DNA of 64,000 nucleotides from Allorhizobium paknamense. GTDB taxonomy: Bacteria; Pseudomonadota; Alphaproteobacteria; Rhizobiales; Rhizobiaceae. A model generated the notes under the pieces. It did no database searches, was not told the origin of the DNA, and saw only the letters and a list, made by a program, of their open reading frames with translations. This document shows positions 16,880-27,558 of the stretch, piece after piece. The stretch lies in contig NZ_JAUSWH010000012.1 in assembly GCF_030815125.1 (NCBI RefSeq), forward strand, positions 1 to 64,000, in the 5' to 3' direction. Within the stretch, counting starts at the first letter, position 1. Each line of letters starts with the position of its first letter. The position numbers were made by a program, and so were the translations under genes.

Positions 16880-18922
16880 TCAAAACTCTTCCCAGTTCGC
16901 ATCGCTGGCGGCATTCGACGCGCCGCCGCCGAAGGCGCCTGCAAGCTTGCCCATGATGGAACGGGCCGGGGATGCCACGGGCCGGTTCGTCGGTGCCGCA
17001 GGCTTGATGCGCGAGGCCGGTTGACGCGGGGCGGGCTTGCTGGCGGGCGTGGCAGGGCTGTGCGAAGCCGGCTGATAGGATGCCGCCGGTGCCGCACCCA
17101 TGCCCATATCCGCCACCTTGAACTGGCCGATCAGCCCCACGAGGTTCACAGCACTTTCCGCCAGCTTATGGGTGACGGCGGTGGTTTCTTCCACCATGGC
17201 GGCATTTTTCTGGGTGAACTGGTCCATCTGGTTCACGGAGGTATTGATTTCCTGAAGCCCCGTGGTCTGCTCCCGCGAGGAACCGGCAATGGCAGAGATG
17301 AAGCCATCGATCCGCGAGACCTGTTCGGAAATCGCCTCCAGCGCCTGGCCGGTTTCCCGCACCAGCTTGACGCCGCCAGCCACTTCCTCACCGGATTTGG
17401 TGATCAGCGCCTTGATGTCCTTTGCGGCATTGGCCGAGCGCTGCGCCAGTTCGCGCACTTCCTGCGCCACGACGGCAAAGCCCTTGCCGGCTTCACCCGC
17501 ACGCGCGGCTTCCACGCCTGCATTGAGCGCCAGAAGGTTGGTCTGGAAGGCAATCTCGTCGATGACGTTGATGATCTTGGAGATCTCGCTGGAGGCCTGT
17601 TCGATGCGGCCCATGGCCTGCACGGCCTCGGATACGACGCGGCTGGAGCCTTCCGTGTTGACGCGCGCCTCTGCGGCGAGAGCGGACGCTTCCTGGGCGC
17701 GGTCGGAGGAGGAGCGAACGGTGCCAGTGATCTGTTCGAGCGCTGCCGAGGTTTCTTCCAGAGACGCTGCCTGCTGCTCCGTGCGGTGGGCAAGATCGCC
17801 GGCTGCCGAGCGCATTTCGTTGCCGCTGGCCTCGATGGTCACGGCTTCCTGCCGGAGCCGTGCGAAGGCGGTGCTCAGCGTGGCGACGGACTGGTTGAAA
17901 TCCTGGCGCAGCGGTTCCAGTTCCGGCGTAAACTGCTGTTCGATCCGGGTTGTCAGGTCGCCGTCGCTCAGCCGGTGCAGGGCTGCGGCCAGCGCATCGG
18001 CGCAGTCGCGCAACCGGCGGGCATCTTCGTCCTTTTCCGCTTCCCGGGCAAGGCGCTCTTCCTCGTTCAGGCGGCGGGCCTCGGCAGCCGTACGCTCGAG
18101 ATCGAGCTTCTCATCGGCGTTCTTGCGGAAGATTTCCAATGCGCGCGCCATGGCGCCAATTTCGTTCTTCAGATCCTGGTCCGGCACCGTGACGCTCTTG
18201 CCCTCGGCCAGCGCAACAGCGGTCTGGGTCAGGCGCGGCAGCGGCCGCATGATCCGGCCGGTGATGAAGATCATCAGCAGCGTTGCGACAACGAAGGCGA
18301 TGGAGGCGGTGATACCGATGGCCCAGGCAAATTCATTGCTCATGCTGGCAATGTCGGCCACTCGCACACCGGCATAGAGAATGCCGAGCACCTTGCCGCC
18401 GGACCCCAGGATCGGCTGATAGATGGTGTAATAGGGCGTGTTGAGGATGACGGCCTCACCGCGATAAAGCTGGCCTTTGGCGACGACCGGGAAGACAGCG
18501 CCCTTCGGATCGAGCGGCGTGCCCACCGCCCGCTTGCCCTCGGCGGTGATGATATTGGTGGTGCGGCGGATAAAGCCCTGTTTTTCCTCGTCCCAGGTAA
18601 AGAGAGTGGCGGTCTGGCCGGTCATGCGGCCGACGCTGTCGATCATGTCATGGGTGGCAAAGCTTGCCGGCAGGCTGTCGGCGGTGATCCTCGCGACATT
18701 GCCATCCGCAGCCCAGTCCACCTTCACGCCGGGCACGTCCCGCTCCAGCAGGGTGGCTGCAATGCGCAGGCTGGCATTCTGGCTTTCCAGCGCCTGCCGG
18801 GCGATCCTCTCATGGATCAGGGTGGAATTCGTCCAGGCCACTGCCGCAAGACAAACAATCAGGATAAGGCAGGTGGCGGTGGTTACCGTCCCCACCAGCC
18901 CGAAACGCGAAAAGATCTTCAT
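16880..18922 (-). CDS. methyl-accepting chemotaxis protein with Cache sensor and C-terminal NWEEF pentapeptide
   Basis: This 680-residue receptor has TM1 (about 11-31), a periplasmic single-Cache-type sensor (about 35-200), TM2 (about 202-222), a HAMP domain, a second HAMP-like segment, and a methyl-accepting signalling domain with the hairpin tip EIAFQTNLLALNAGVEAARA. A Pro/Ala-rich linker then leads to the last residues NWEEF, the tether that docks CheR and CheB in receptors such as Tar (NWETF). ATG at 18922 is used; a GTG one codon upstream is possible. The ligand is unknown. Confidence 0.93.
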   Translation of the reverse strand: MKIFSRFGLVGTVTTATCLILIVCLAAVAWTNSTLIHERIARQALESQNASLRIAATLLERDVPGVKVDWAADGNVARITADSLPASFATHDMIDSVGRMTGQTATLFTWDEEKQGFIRRTTNIITAEGKRAVGTPLDPKGAVFPVVAKGQLYRGEAVILNTPYYTIYQPILGSGGKVLGILYAGVRVADIASMSNEFAWAIGITASIAFVVATLLMIFITGRIMRPLPRLTQTAVALAEGKSVTVPDQDLKNEIGAMARALEIFRKNADEKLDLERTAAEARRLNEEERLAREAEKDEDARRLRDCADALAAALHRLSDGDLTTRIEQQFTPELEPLRQDFNQSVATLSTAFARLRQEAVTIEASGNEMRSAAGDLAHRTEQQAASLEETSAALEQITGTVRSSSDRAQEASALAAEARVNTEGSSRVVSEAVQAMGRIEQASSEISKIINVIDEIAFQTNLLALNAGVEAARAGEAGKGFAVVAQEVRELAQRSANAAKDIKALITKSGEEVAGGVKLVRETGQALEAISEQVSRIDGFISAIAGSSREQTTGLQEINTSVNQMDQFTQKNAAMVEETTAVTHKLAESAVNLVGLIGQFKVADMGMGAAPAASYQPASHSPATPASKPAPRQPASRIKPAAPTNRPVASPARSIMGKLAGAFGGGASNAASDANWEEF

Positions 18923-19291
18923 CACTGTTGCCCTTAAAATTTTGAGGTTTTTTTATATTTGTATTTGATGAACGTTAAATTTGGGTTTGCGACGGGTGAG
19001 GCGTCATTTTCTGTTAAGCTCTGGGTTGAGAAAGCGCTGACTTCTGCCGGGAGGCTCTCAAAAAGATGATAGAAATCAATTTTATTTATTAATTTCGAAA
19101 GTGTAGATGTAGTGATTAATGCGTCTTGCAGTTGCTCTCAGGGGAAGGGCGGCGGCTTTCGGCTCCCTGAAGTTTCTGAAAATCCAGCTGCACATTCCAA
19201 TTTGACACACCCGAAGAGAGCGGCTTTTCTCCCGATGCAAAGCAAAGTTCAATTGGGATATCTCCGGAGCGCTGGCGCTTTGCACTGGTTT
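18923..19291. other. AT-rich intergenic region, no gene recognised
   Basis: This stretch upstream of the chemoreceptor gene is clearly lower in GC than its surroundings and includes TTTATTTATTAATTTCG near 19080. It must contain the chemoreceptor promoter. A minus-strand frame of about 127 codons crosses this region and the next repeat, but it has no protein-like features. Confidence 0.4.
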
Positions 19292-19395
19292 TAGAGCGCT
19301 TTTCGATCTGATTGAATCAGATCGGCGCTCTAACAATTTATTTTTGAAGCATAATCTTGATCGTCCTCGTTTCACTCCGGTCGGATTATGCTCTA
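19292..19395. repeat. 104-bp palindromic repeat (family C), intergenic copy
   Basis: It is bounded by TAGAGC...GCTCTA and contains the perfect inner hairpin CGATCTGATT / AATCAGATCG. Its reverse complement matches 56916-57019 at 101 of 104 positions; that other copy lies inside the start of fhuD. The last three bases overlap the first bases of the next element. Confidence 0.9.
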
Positions 19396-19662
19396 GGGTC
19401 AAAACGCAATCAGGATGGGTGTTCTGTTGAACGGGATGGGATTGAATGGCCGCGAACAAGCGCAAGGCAAGGCCCTGAGGCCTTGTCGAGCATTGTTCGC
19501 AATCAGGCTGCCCATCCCGCTCAACCCTTCGGGCAAGGCGTATTTTGCGCCTGCGGGCGTCGGAAAGGTTTGAAAATGATCGGCATTTCCTGCACCTTTC
19601 CTCCTACTCAGACACAAAATACGCCTTGCAGAACACCCATCCTGATTGAGTTTTGACCCTAG
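19393..19662. mobile_element. 270-bp element with 34-bp terminal inverted repeats and a three-way fold
   Basis: The left end 19393-19426 and the right end 19629-19662 are reverse complements with one mismatch. Inside are two more long-range inverted repeats: arm 1 (19427-19440 with 19511-19524, plus nested GCGAACAA/TTGTTCGC and CAAGGCC/GGCCTTG) and arm 2 (19533-19547 with 19615-19629, 15 bp perfect). No coding frame of note. It looks like a nonautonomous MITE-like element or a highly structured RNA. It abuts the fau ribosome site, so it will form the 5' leader of any transcript entering fau from the left. Confidence 0.7.
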
Positions 19663-19678
19663 GAGAGGAAGGGCTTTC

Positions 19679-20272
19679 ATGGCCTATGAGACGGCAAAGG
19701 CTGCAAAGGAAGCCCTGCGGCGGCAGTGTCTGGCGCGTCGTGACAGTTTGACGCCGGAGGAAAGGCTGAGCTTTTCCACAACCTTGTGCCGGCACGCCCT
19801 GGAGGGACTGAGCCTTGCGGCCTCTGACACGATGTCAGGCTATTATCCCATCCGTTCGGAAGCCGATATTCGCCCGCTCTTGGAAAGCCTGCGCCAAGGC
19901 GGGCAGGCCATCTGCCTGCCGGTGGTCCTCGATCGGGAAACCATTGCCTTTCGGCTCTGGCCTGTCGGAGCAGAACTGGTCAATACAGGGTTCGGCACGC
20001 GCGGCCCGGGGCCGGAACTGGCAGAAGTCGATCCCGATGTGCTGCTGATGCCGCTGGCCGGTTTCGATTGCCAGGGCAATCGCATCGGCTATGGCGCCGG
20101 TCATTATGACAGGGCGATTGCGCGGCTGAACGCCAAAGGGCTCAAACCCCGGCTGATCGGCATTGCCTTCGATTGTCAGGAGGTGGAGGCCGTTCCCGCC
20201 GAGCCCCATGACGTTCCCCTCGATGCGGTGGTGACGGAAAGCGGCGTCAGGCTTTTGACCTCGCGCTCATGA
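19679..20272 (+). CDS. fau: 5-formyltetrahydrofolate cyclo-ligase
   Basis: This 197-residue enzyme converts 5-formyltetrahydrofolate to 5,10-methenyltetrahydrofolate with ATP. It has the N-terminal basic helix with LRRQCLARRDSL and the C-terminal GYGAGHYDRAI phosphate-binding motif. AGGAGAGGAAGGG lies before the ATG at 19679; an in-frame upstream start falls inside the 270-bp element and is rejected. The gene normally follows 6S RNA; here the linkage is interrupted. It is followed by a hairpin and ymdB. Confidence 0.93.
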   Translation: MAYETAKAAKEALRRQCLARRDSLTPEERLSFSTTLCRHALEGLSLAASDTMSGYYPIRSEADIRPLLESLRQGGQAICLPVVLDRETIAFRLWPVGAELVNTGFGTRGPGPELAEVDPDVLLMPLAGFDCQGNRIGYGAGHYDRAIARLNAKGLKPRLIGIAFDCQEVEAVPAEPHDVPLDAVVTESGVRLLTSRS

Positions 20273-20302
20273 ATGTTTAAAGGAAAGGCCAAGCGAAACT
20301 TG

Positions 20303-20336
20303 AGGCGCGTGGATCAGGTCTGATCCTTGCGCGCCT
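20303..20336 (+). terminator. hairpin between fau and ymdB
   Basis: AGGCGCG / CGCGCCT encloses GGATCA-GG-TCTGATCC. No T run follows, so it may be an attenuator or mRNA-stabilising stem rather than a full terminator. Confidence 0.4.
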
Positions 20337-20355
20337 GTCATGAACGGATCACTGC

Positions 20356-21180
20356 ATGCGGCTGCTTTTTCTGGGGGACATGGTGGGCAAGACGGGCCGG
20401 ACGGCCGTCTGGGAAAAACTGCCGGGTCTGGTTGCCGATCTGAAACTGGATTTCGTCATCGTCAATGGTGAGAATGCCGCCGGTGGCTTCGGCATTACCG
20501 AGGAGATCTTCCTGGAGACCATCAATGCCGGGGCCGATGTGGTGACGACGGGCAATCACGTCTGGGACCAGAAGGAGGCGGTAAGCTTCTGCACCCGCCA
20601 TGACCAGTTCCTGCGGCCTGCCAATTATCCCGCCGGCACGCCGGGCAAGGGCTCCGGCCTTTATTATGCCCGCAATGGCGCAAGGGTGCTGGTGGCTAAT
20701 ATCATGGGCCGCGTCTTCATGCATCCGGAGCTGGACGATCCCTTCAAGGCGGCGGAGGCCATTCTGGCGGCCTGCCCGTTGAAGGAACAGGCCGACGCCA
20801 TCGTTTTCGATTTCCATGCCGAAGCGACCAGCGAAAAGCAATGCTTCGGCCATTTCGTCGATGGCCGGGCGAGCCTGGTCGTCGGAACCCACACCCATGT
20901 GCCCACTGCCGATCATCAAATCCTGAACGGTGGCACGGCCTATATGTCGGATGCGGGCATGTGCGGCGATTATGACTCCTCCCTCGGCATGGAAAAGGAA
21001 GAGCCGCTGAACCGCTTCATTTCCAAAATGCCCAAGGGCCGTTTCGAAGCGGCAAGCGGGCCTGCCACTCTGTGTGGTCTTGGGGTGGAAATTTCCGACA
21101 GCACGGGCCTTGCCGAAAAGATCGCGCCGGTGCGCATCGGCCCCCGGCTGGCGGAGACGCTGCCTGCCTTCTGGCAGTGA
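20356..21180 (+). CDS. ymdB: YmdB-like metallophosphoesterase (TIGR00282 type)
   Basis: This 274-residue phosphodiesterase has metal-binding residues in LFLGDMVG (Asp8), VNGENAAGG, TTGNHVWD and VGTHTHVPTAD. Bacillus YmdB hydrolyses 2',3'-cyclic AMP and controls motility versus biofilm; here only the fold and metal site can be claimed. The fau-ymdB order, 83 bp apart on one strand, recurs in Rhizobiaceae. Confidence 0.92.
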   Translation: MRLLFLGDMVGKTGRTAVWEKLPGLVADLKLDFVIVNGENAAGGFGITEEIFLETINAGADVVTTGNHVWDQKEAVSFCTRHDQFLRPANYPAGTPGKGSGLYYARNGARVLVANIMGRVFMHPELDDPFKAAEAILAACPLKEQADAIVFDFHAEATSEKQCFGHFVDGRASLVVGTHTHVPTADHQILNGGTAYMSDAGMCGDYDSSLGMEKEEPLNRFISKMPKGRFEAASGPATLCGLGVEISDSTGLAEKIAPVRIGPRLAETLPAFWQ

Positions 21181-21284
21181 CGGAAACCCGTTAACGGGAT
21201 TGTGACTGTCGGCCCGATTTTACGACCTTTACGCTAGGGAAGCCTTGGCGCATGCTGATCCCGGCTGAAGGAGCGGGGAGTGGC

Positions 21285-22121
21285 ATGATGCTGCGGAAAC
21301 TGGCCTTGTCGGTTTTCTGTTCACTCACCTGTGCGGCGATGGCCTCCGCCGCCGATGAGCGTCCGCCCGTCAGCCAATGCCAACTGGTGGCTGAGACATC
21401 GCCCGCATTCAGATTTGCAAGTTTCAGATTGCCGGAGCGCTCCAGCCTCCAGTTGGCGAAATTTTCCGAAAACGTCACCATCACCTTTCTCGGTCATTCC
21501 ACCTTCGAGATTACCACGCCGGAAGGCTTGATCATCGATACCGATTACAGCGGTTGGCTGCGCTCATCGCATGTGCCGGATGTGGTGACGATGAACAAGG
21601 CGCATTCCAGCCATTTCACCCTGACGCCCGATCCCGGCATTGGCCACGTGCTGCACGGCTGGAACGACGACCAGCCCGGAGAGCCTGCCCGGCACAATCT
21701 TGTGGTCAAGGACGCCTATATCCGAAACGTGCCCACCGATATTCGCAGCTGGGGCGGCGATCTGGAGCCGAATGGCAATTCCATCTTCATCTTCGAAGTT
21801 GCGGGCCTGTGCATCGGCCATCTTGGTCATCTGCATTATGAGCTGACGGAGGCGCAATTTGCCGCGATTGGGCGGCTGGATGTGCTGATGGTGCCGGTGG
21901 ATGGCGGGCTGACCATGGGGGCCGACAGCATGAGCCGCATGGTCAAGCGACTGCGCTCGGCCCTTATCCTGCCCATGCATCGGCGCGGACCGGCGCTGGA
22001 TCAGTTCATCGGCCTGTTCGGCCCCGGTTTCGACACGCGCTTTGCCAATACCAATGCCGTGACCGTTTCCATGCGCAGCCTGCCGAAAAAGCCGCTCATC
22101 CTGGTGCTGAGCGGCTTCTGA
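21285..22121 (+). CDS. exported metallo-beta-lactamase-fold hydrolase
   Basis: This 278-residue protein has a signal peptide (LRKLALSVFCSLTCAAMASA) and an UlaG-like MBL-fold domain: FLGHSTFEITTPEGLIIDTDY opens the fold, GHLGHLHYEL and LPMHRRGP provide later histidines. The classical HxHxDH motif appears replaced by NKAHSSHF, so metal loading may differ from textbook enzymes. GGGGAG lies before the ATG at 21285. The substrate is unknown. It lies 104 bp after ymdB and may share its transcript. Confidence 0.78.
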   Translation: MMLRKLALSVFCSLTCAAMASAADERPPVSQCQLVAETSPAFRFASFRLPERSSLQLAKFSENVTITFLGHSTFEITTPEGLIIDTDYSGWLRSSHVPDVVTMNKAHSSHFTLTPDPGIGHVLHGWNDDQPGEPARHNLVVKDAYIRNVPTDIRSWGGDLEPNGNSIFIFEVAGLCIGHLGHLHYELTEAQFAAIGRLDVLMVPVDGGLTMGADSMSRMVKRLRSALILPMHRRGPALDQFIGLFGPGFDTRFANTNAVTVSMRSLPKKPLILVLSGF

Positions 22122-22131
22122 TCTATTCTCT

Positions 22132-22635
22132 TCAGGCAAAGTTCAGATGGTGGTGAATCCCTACATCCGGCAGCTTTTCAGGATGCAGATTGGCCTTGGC
22201 GATTTCCCAGCCGAAGGTCAGCGGATTGCCGGTAGAGGCCCAGATTTCTGCACTGTCCACATGCAGCGCCAGCATGGTGAGCGCCGGGTCCTTCTTGCCG
22301 TCGTGGTACCAGGCCTCGACCACTGAACTCCAGTATTCATCGATCTTGGCGGGGTCGCGCCGCACGTCGATCGCGCCGGACAGGCAGGCATGATAATCGT
22401 GATTCTTGCCGACAACGCAGAACATGGCGCGGGTGGCGGGACGGATCGACTGTGTCAGCTCCGTATCGGTGCGGGTGAAAAACCAGATGGTATTGGTGCG
22501 CGGATCGCCATAAGGCGCCATCGGCTGCATGTGCATGGTCGATCCTTCGATGCCCAGCATGCCGGCGTGAATATCGCCGATTTCCTTCCAGAGCTGGGTC
22601 ACGGGCGCTTCGCGGGCTTCCGAAATACTGGCCAT
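22132..22635 (-). CDS. pyridoxamine 5'-phosphate oxidase-like (general stress protein 26 type)
   Basis: This 167-residue protein has a flavin-binding split barrel, seen in MAPYGDPRTNTIWFFTRTDT, and the tail PLTFGWEIAKANLHPEKLPDVG. It resembles COG3871 stress proteins, which bind FMN but lack known PNPOx activity. The ATG at 22635 has AAAGGAAG upstream; longer in-frame starts are unsupported. It is convergent with the MBL gene, 10 bp between stops. Confidence 0.85.
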   Translation of the reverse strand: MASISEAREAPVTQLWKEIGDIHAGMLGIEGSTMHMQPMAPYGDPRTNTIWFFTRTDTELTQSIRPATRAMFCVVGKNHDYHACLSGAIDVRRDPAKIDEYWSSVVEAWYHDGKKDPALTMLALHVDSAEIWASTGNPLTFGWEIAKANLHPEKLPDVGIHHHLNFA

Positions 22636-22893
22636 TGAGCTTCCTTTCATAAGCTGATTGTCAGCAATGCAACGTGGCGGCGCGCTCATGGTTCCAGATC
22701 CACGGATATTGCGCAGAAGAACAGTGCGGGAAGCAGACAGGAGACATATTCGTGCCGGACTGTCCGGCGCCCAGACGGTTCGAGTTTTCGCCAAAACCGG
22801 CTTCCACTTTTCGATGACAAACTCTATAAGGGCCGCACTTCAGCAAATAGAACCCATCTTGCGAACACGAGGTTCACCGGGTGGATTCTAACC

Positions 22894-22954
22894 GTTTGTT
22901 TTTCCGCAATTCCGGACGCAAAGCCGTGTGACACTTTGGCTGGAATTGCTCTAG
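22894..22954. repeat. RIME-like half element (family A, diverged)
   Basis: GTTTGTTTTTCCGCAATTCC, then GGACGCAAAGCCGTGTGACAC, then TGGAATTGCTCTAG matches the right half of the copies at 30.2 and 47.0 kb. It ends 17 bp before the yebC start, so it is part of the yebC leader. Confidence 0.7.
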
Positions 22955-22971
22955 ATGATGTCAGGGGTGCC

Positions 22972-23718
22972 ATGGCTGGCCATTCACAGTTTAAAAACAT
23001 CATGCATCGCAAGGGTCGTCAGGATGCCGTGCGGTCTAAAATGTTCTCCAAGCTGGCGCGCGAAATCACCGTTGCCGCCAAGACGGGGATGCCCGAACCG
23101 TCGATGAACCCGCGCCTGCGTCTGGCGATCCAGAACGCCAAGGCCCAGTCCATGCCGAAGGACAATATCGAGCGCGCCATCAAGAAGGCCGCCGGCGGCG
23201 ATGCGGAGAACTATGATGAAGTTCGCTACGAAGGCTACGGCCCCGGCGGCGTTGCCGTGATCGTCGAGGCGCTGACCGATAACCGCAACCGCACCGCCTC
23301 CAACGTGCGCTCCATCTTCTCCAAGGCCGGTGGTGCGCTGGGCGAAACCGGTTCGGTCTCCTTCTCCTTCGACCGCGTCGGCGAAATCGTCTACAAGCCG
23401 GAAGTGGGTGACGCCGACAAGGTGATGGAAGCCGCCATCGAGGCCGGTGCCGAAGACGTGGTGAGCGACGAAAACGGCCACACCATTATCTGCGGTTTCG
23501 AAGACCTCGGCGAAGTCTCCAAGGCGCTGGAAGCGACACTCGGTGAAGCTGACACCGTCAAGGCCGTCTGGAAGCCGCAGAACACCGTGCCGGTGGATGA
23601 GGAAAAGGCGCAGTCGCTGATGAAGCTGATCGAAAACCTCGAAGACGATGACGACGTGCAGAACGTCTATTCCAACTTCGAAGTTTCGGAAGAGGTGATG
23701 GCCAAGCTTTCGGCTTGA
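22972..23718 (+). CDS. yebC: YebC/PmpR family protein
   Basis: This 248-residue protein starts [19 protein letters not shown], the family signature, and shows the three-domain YebC layout with the acidic tail. Members are reported as DNA-binding regulators and more recently as helpers of translation through proline stretches. It usually lies beside ruvC in rhizobia; here it is on the other side of the tol-ftsH-glmM block, about 17 kb from ruvC. Confidence 0.95.
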   Translation: MAGHSQFKNIMHRKGRQDAVRSKMFSKLAREITVAAKTGMPEPSMNPRLRLAIQNAKAQSMPKDNIERAIKKAAGGDAENYDEVRYEGYGPGGVAVIVEALTDNRNRTASNVRSIFSKAGGALGETGSVSFSFDRVGEIVYKPEVGDADKVMEAAIEAGAEDVVSDENGHTIICGFEDLGEVSKALEATLGEADTVKAVWKPQNTVPVDEEKAQSLMKLIENLEDDDDVQNVYSNFEVSEEVMAKLSA

Positions 23719-23721
23719 TCT

Positions 23722-23775
23722 GGAGCCTTTCCAGAAAAAGTGTGAACCGGTTTTCTGTCCGCAAACACTTAAAAA
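23722..23775. repeat. RIME-like palindromic repeat (family A)
   Basis: GGAGCCTTTCCAGAAAAAGTG, then GAACCGGTTTTCTGTCC, then GCAAACACTTAAAAAA begins 4 bp after the yebC stop. Confidence 0.7.
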
Positions 23776-23793
23776 ATCTCGGAAATTGAAAAG

Positions 23794-23823
23794 CCCGGCG
23801 CTCTGATAAAGCGCCGGGTTTTT
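23794..23823 (+). terminator. yebC terminator
   Basis: CCCGGCGC / GCGCCGGG with a nine-base loop is followed by TTTTTC. It sits between the convergent yebC and glmM genes. Confidence 0.9.
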
Positions 23824-23828
23824 CATGT

Positions 23829-25184
23829 TTACGCTGCCTCTTCGCGGCTATTGGCAATCACGCCCACCAGATCGTTGACGATCCGCTCGATCTGGCTGCG
23901 GTCGTCTCCTTCCGCCATGACGCGGATCAGCGGTTCGGTGCCGGAGGGGCGGATGACCAGACGGCCCCTTTCCGCCAGTTCACTTTCCGCTTCCTTGATG
24001 GCCTCGCGCACATAGCTGTTTTCCAGCGGCTTGCCGCCGGAAATCCGCACATTGCGCAGCAATTGCGGCACGGGATCGAAGCGATGGCAGATCTCGCTGA
24101 CCGTCTTGCCCGTCCGCTTCACAGCCGCCAGAACCTGGAGGGCCGCCACCAGCCCATCGCCGGTGGTGCCGAAATCCGACAGCACGATATGGCCGGACTG
24201 CTCGCCGCCGACATTGAAGTCATGGTTGCGCATATGCTCCACCACATAGCGGTCCCCCACCTTGGTGCGGGCCAGCGTCAGGCCCTTGCCGGTGAGAAAG
24301 CGCTCCAGCCCGAGATTGGACATGACGGTCGCGACAATGCCGCCACCCTTCAGCGTCTGGTCCTGGGCCCAGCTTTCGGCAATCACCGCCATCAACTGGT
24401 CGCCATCGACAATGGCGCCGGTCTCGTCAACGATGATCACGCGGTCGGCATCGCCATCCAGCGCAATACCGATATCGGCCCGCACTTCATGCACCTTCTT
24501 CTGCAAGGCAGCGGGATGGGTGGAGCCGCATTCGAGATTGATATTGGTGCCGTTCGGCTCGTTGCCGATGGTCACCACTTCTGCGCCCAGTTCCCAAAGA
24601 GCGGTCGGGGCGACCTTATAGGCTGCGCCATTGGCGCAATCGATGGCGATGCGCAAGCCGTTCAGCGTCACGTCCCGCGGCAGGGTGCGCTTGACGAATT
24701 CAATATAGCGGTAAATGTCACCATCCACACGCTTGGCGCGGCCGATCTCGTCGGATTTGGCCAGTGGCAGCGGCGCTTCCTGATCGAGCAGGGCTTCGAT
24801 TTCCGCCTCGATCTCGTCGGAGAGCTTGTAGCCGTCCGGGCCGAACAGCTTGATGCCGTTATCGGCAAAGGGGTTGTGCGAGGCCGAAATCATCACGCCG
24901 ATATCGGCGCGCAGCGAGCGGGTCAGCATCGCCACCGCAGGCGTCGGGATCGGACCAAGCAGGAAGACATCGAGCCCCGCCGCGGTAAAGCCTGCGACCA
25001 GCGCATTTTCCAGCATATAACCGGAAAGGCGGGTATCCTTGCCGATCACGACGCGATGGCGATGGTGGCCCCGCCGGAAAATCGTTCCGACGGCAATCCC
25101 CACCTTCATGGCGATATCCGGCGTCATCGGAAACAGATTGGACTGGCCGCGAATACCATCGGTACCGAAATAGCGTCGTGACAT
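23829..25184 (-). CDS. glmM: phosphoglucosamine mutase
   Basis: This 451-residue enzyme interconverts glucosamine 6- and 1-phosphate on the way to UDP-GlcNAc. The phosphorylated active-site serine lies in ISASHNPF (Ser102); metal-binding DGDADR and the C-terminal [13 protein letters not shown] phosphate loop are present. AGGAGA precedes the ATG. It follows ftsH (ftsH-glmM is a widespread pair), but with the ftsH terminator and a 319-bp gap between. Confidence 0.97.
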   Translation of the reverse strand: MSRRYFGTDGIRGQSNLFPMTPDIAMKVGIAVGTIFRRGHHRHRVVIGKDTRLSGYMLENALVAGFTAAGLDVFLLGPIPTPAVAMLTRSLRADIGVMISASHNPFADNGIKLFGPDGYKLSDEIEAEIEALLDQEAPLPLAKSDEIGRAKRVDGDIYRYIEFVKRTLPRDVTLNGLRIAIDCANGAAYKVAPTALWELGAEVVTIGNEPNGTNINLECGSTHPAALQKKVHEVRADIGIALDGDADRVIIVDETGAIVDGDQLMAVIAESWAQDQTLKGGGIVATVMSNLGLERFLTGKGLTLARTKVGDRYVVEHMRNHDFNVGGEQSGHIVLSDFGTTGDGLVAALQVLAAVKRTGKTVSEICHRFDPVPQLLRNVRISGGKPLENSYVREAIKEAESELAERGRLVIRPSGTEPLIRVMAEGDDRSQIERIVNDLVGVIANSREEAA

Positions 25185-25456
25185 GGCGTCTCCTGCATGG
25201 TCTTTTTGTTTTTCAGGAAGTCCGTGACTTCCTGAGAGCTACCCCATCGCATGATTTGCGGGGGCTTTCACTTAAATTACCGCGAAAGGTGATTATAAGC
25301 CGTTACCGATTTTAAGCATGTTCGGAAAAACCGAGCACAGGTCTTCTTGTCGAAAATAAGCAAAAACAGAGGCTTGGATTGCAAGGCGTTTTCGCGGCCC
25401 GCTTGGTGCTGCGCCGCGTGTTAACCATGCTTGCGCGCGAGGTGGGATAAAACGAA
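25185..25456. other. glmM leader region with a short perfect hairpin
   Basis: CAGGAAGTC-CGT-GACTTCCTG at 25214-25234 is a perfect 9-bp hairpin 30 bases before the glmM start. On the mRNA strand it is followed by an A-rich stretch, not a T run, so it is not a terminator. A lone CtrA half-site TTAACCAT lies near 25421. No gene is seen. Confidence 0.45.
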
Positions 25457-25480
25457 ACCGCCCGCCAAAAGGCGGGCGGT
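25457..25480 (-). terminator. ftsH terminator
   Basis: ACCGCCCGCC / GGCGGGCGGT with a four-base loop is followed on the minus strand by TTTCGTTTT, 24 bp past the ftsH stop. Confidence 0.9.
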
Positions 25481-25503
25481 CATTTTCAACATTAAAAGCG
25501 ACT

Positions 25504-27435
<1,932 letters not shown>

Positions 27436-27558
27436 CGAACTCCCCAGGAATGATGCAGGGCGGAAAAATCCGCCTTTTGTTTGCAGTATAACATAGGTTC
27501 CTTCATGCGCCTTGCCAAGGCAAAGCGCTCCCGCCGGGTGCTTTTCCGTCAACAAGAT

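Noticed and set aside
19082..19465. 127-codon minus-strand frame near fau
   Set aside because: Part of its translation is simply the 104-bp repeat read in frame, as in fhuD, but no protein domain follows it and no start signal is present.
22786..22833. Weak similarity to a RIME half (CCAAAACCGGCTTCCACTTTTC)
   Set aside because: Only the central part resembles the family and the flanking arms do not pair, so it was not listed as a repeat copy.
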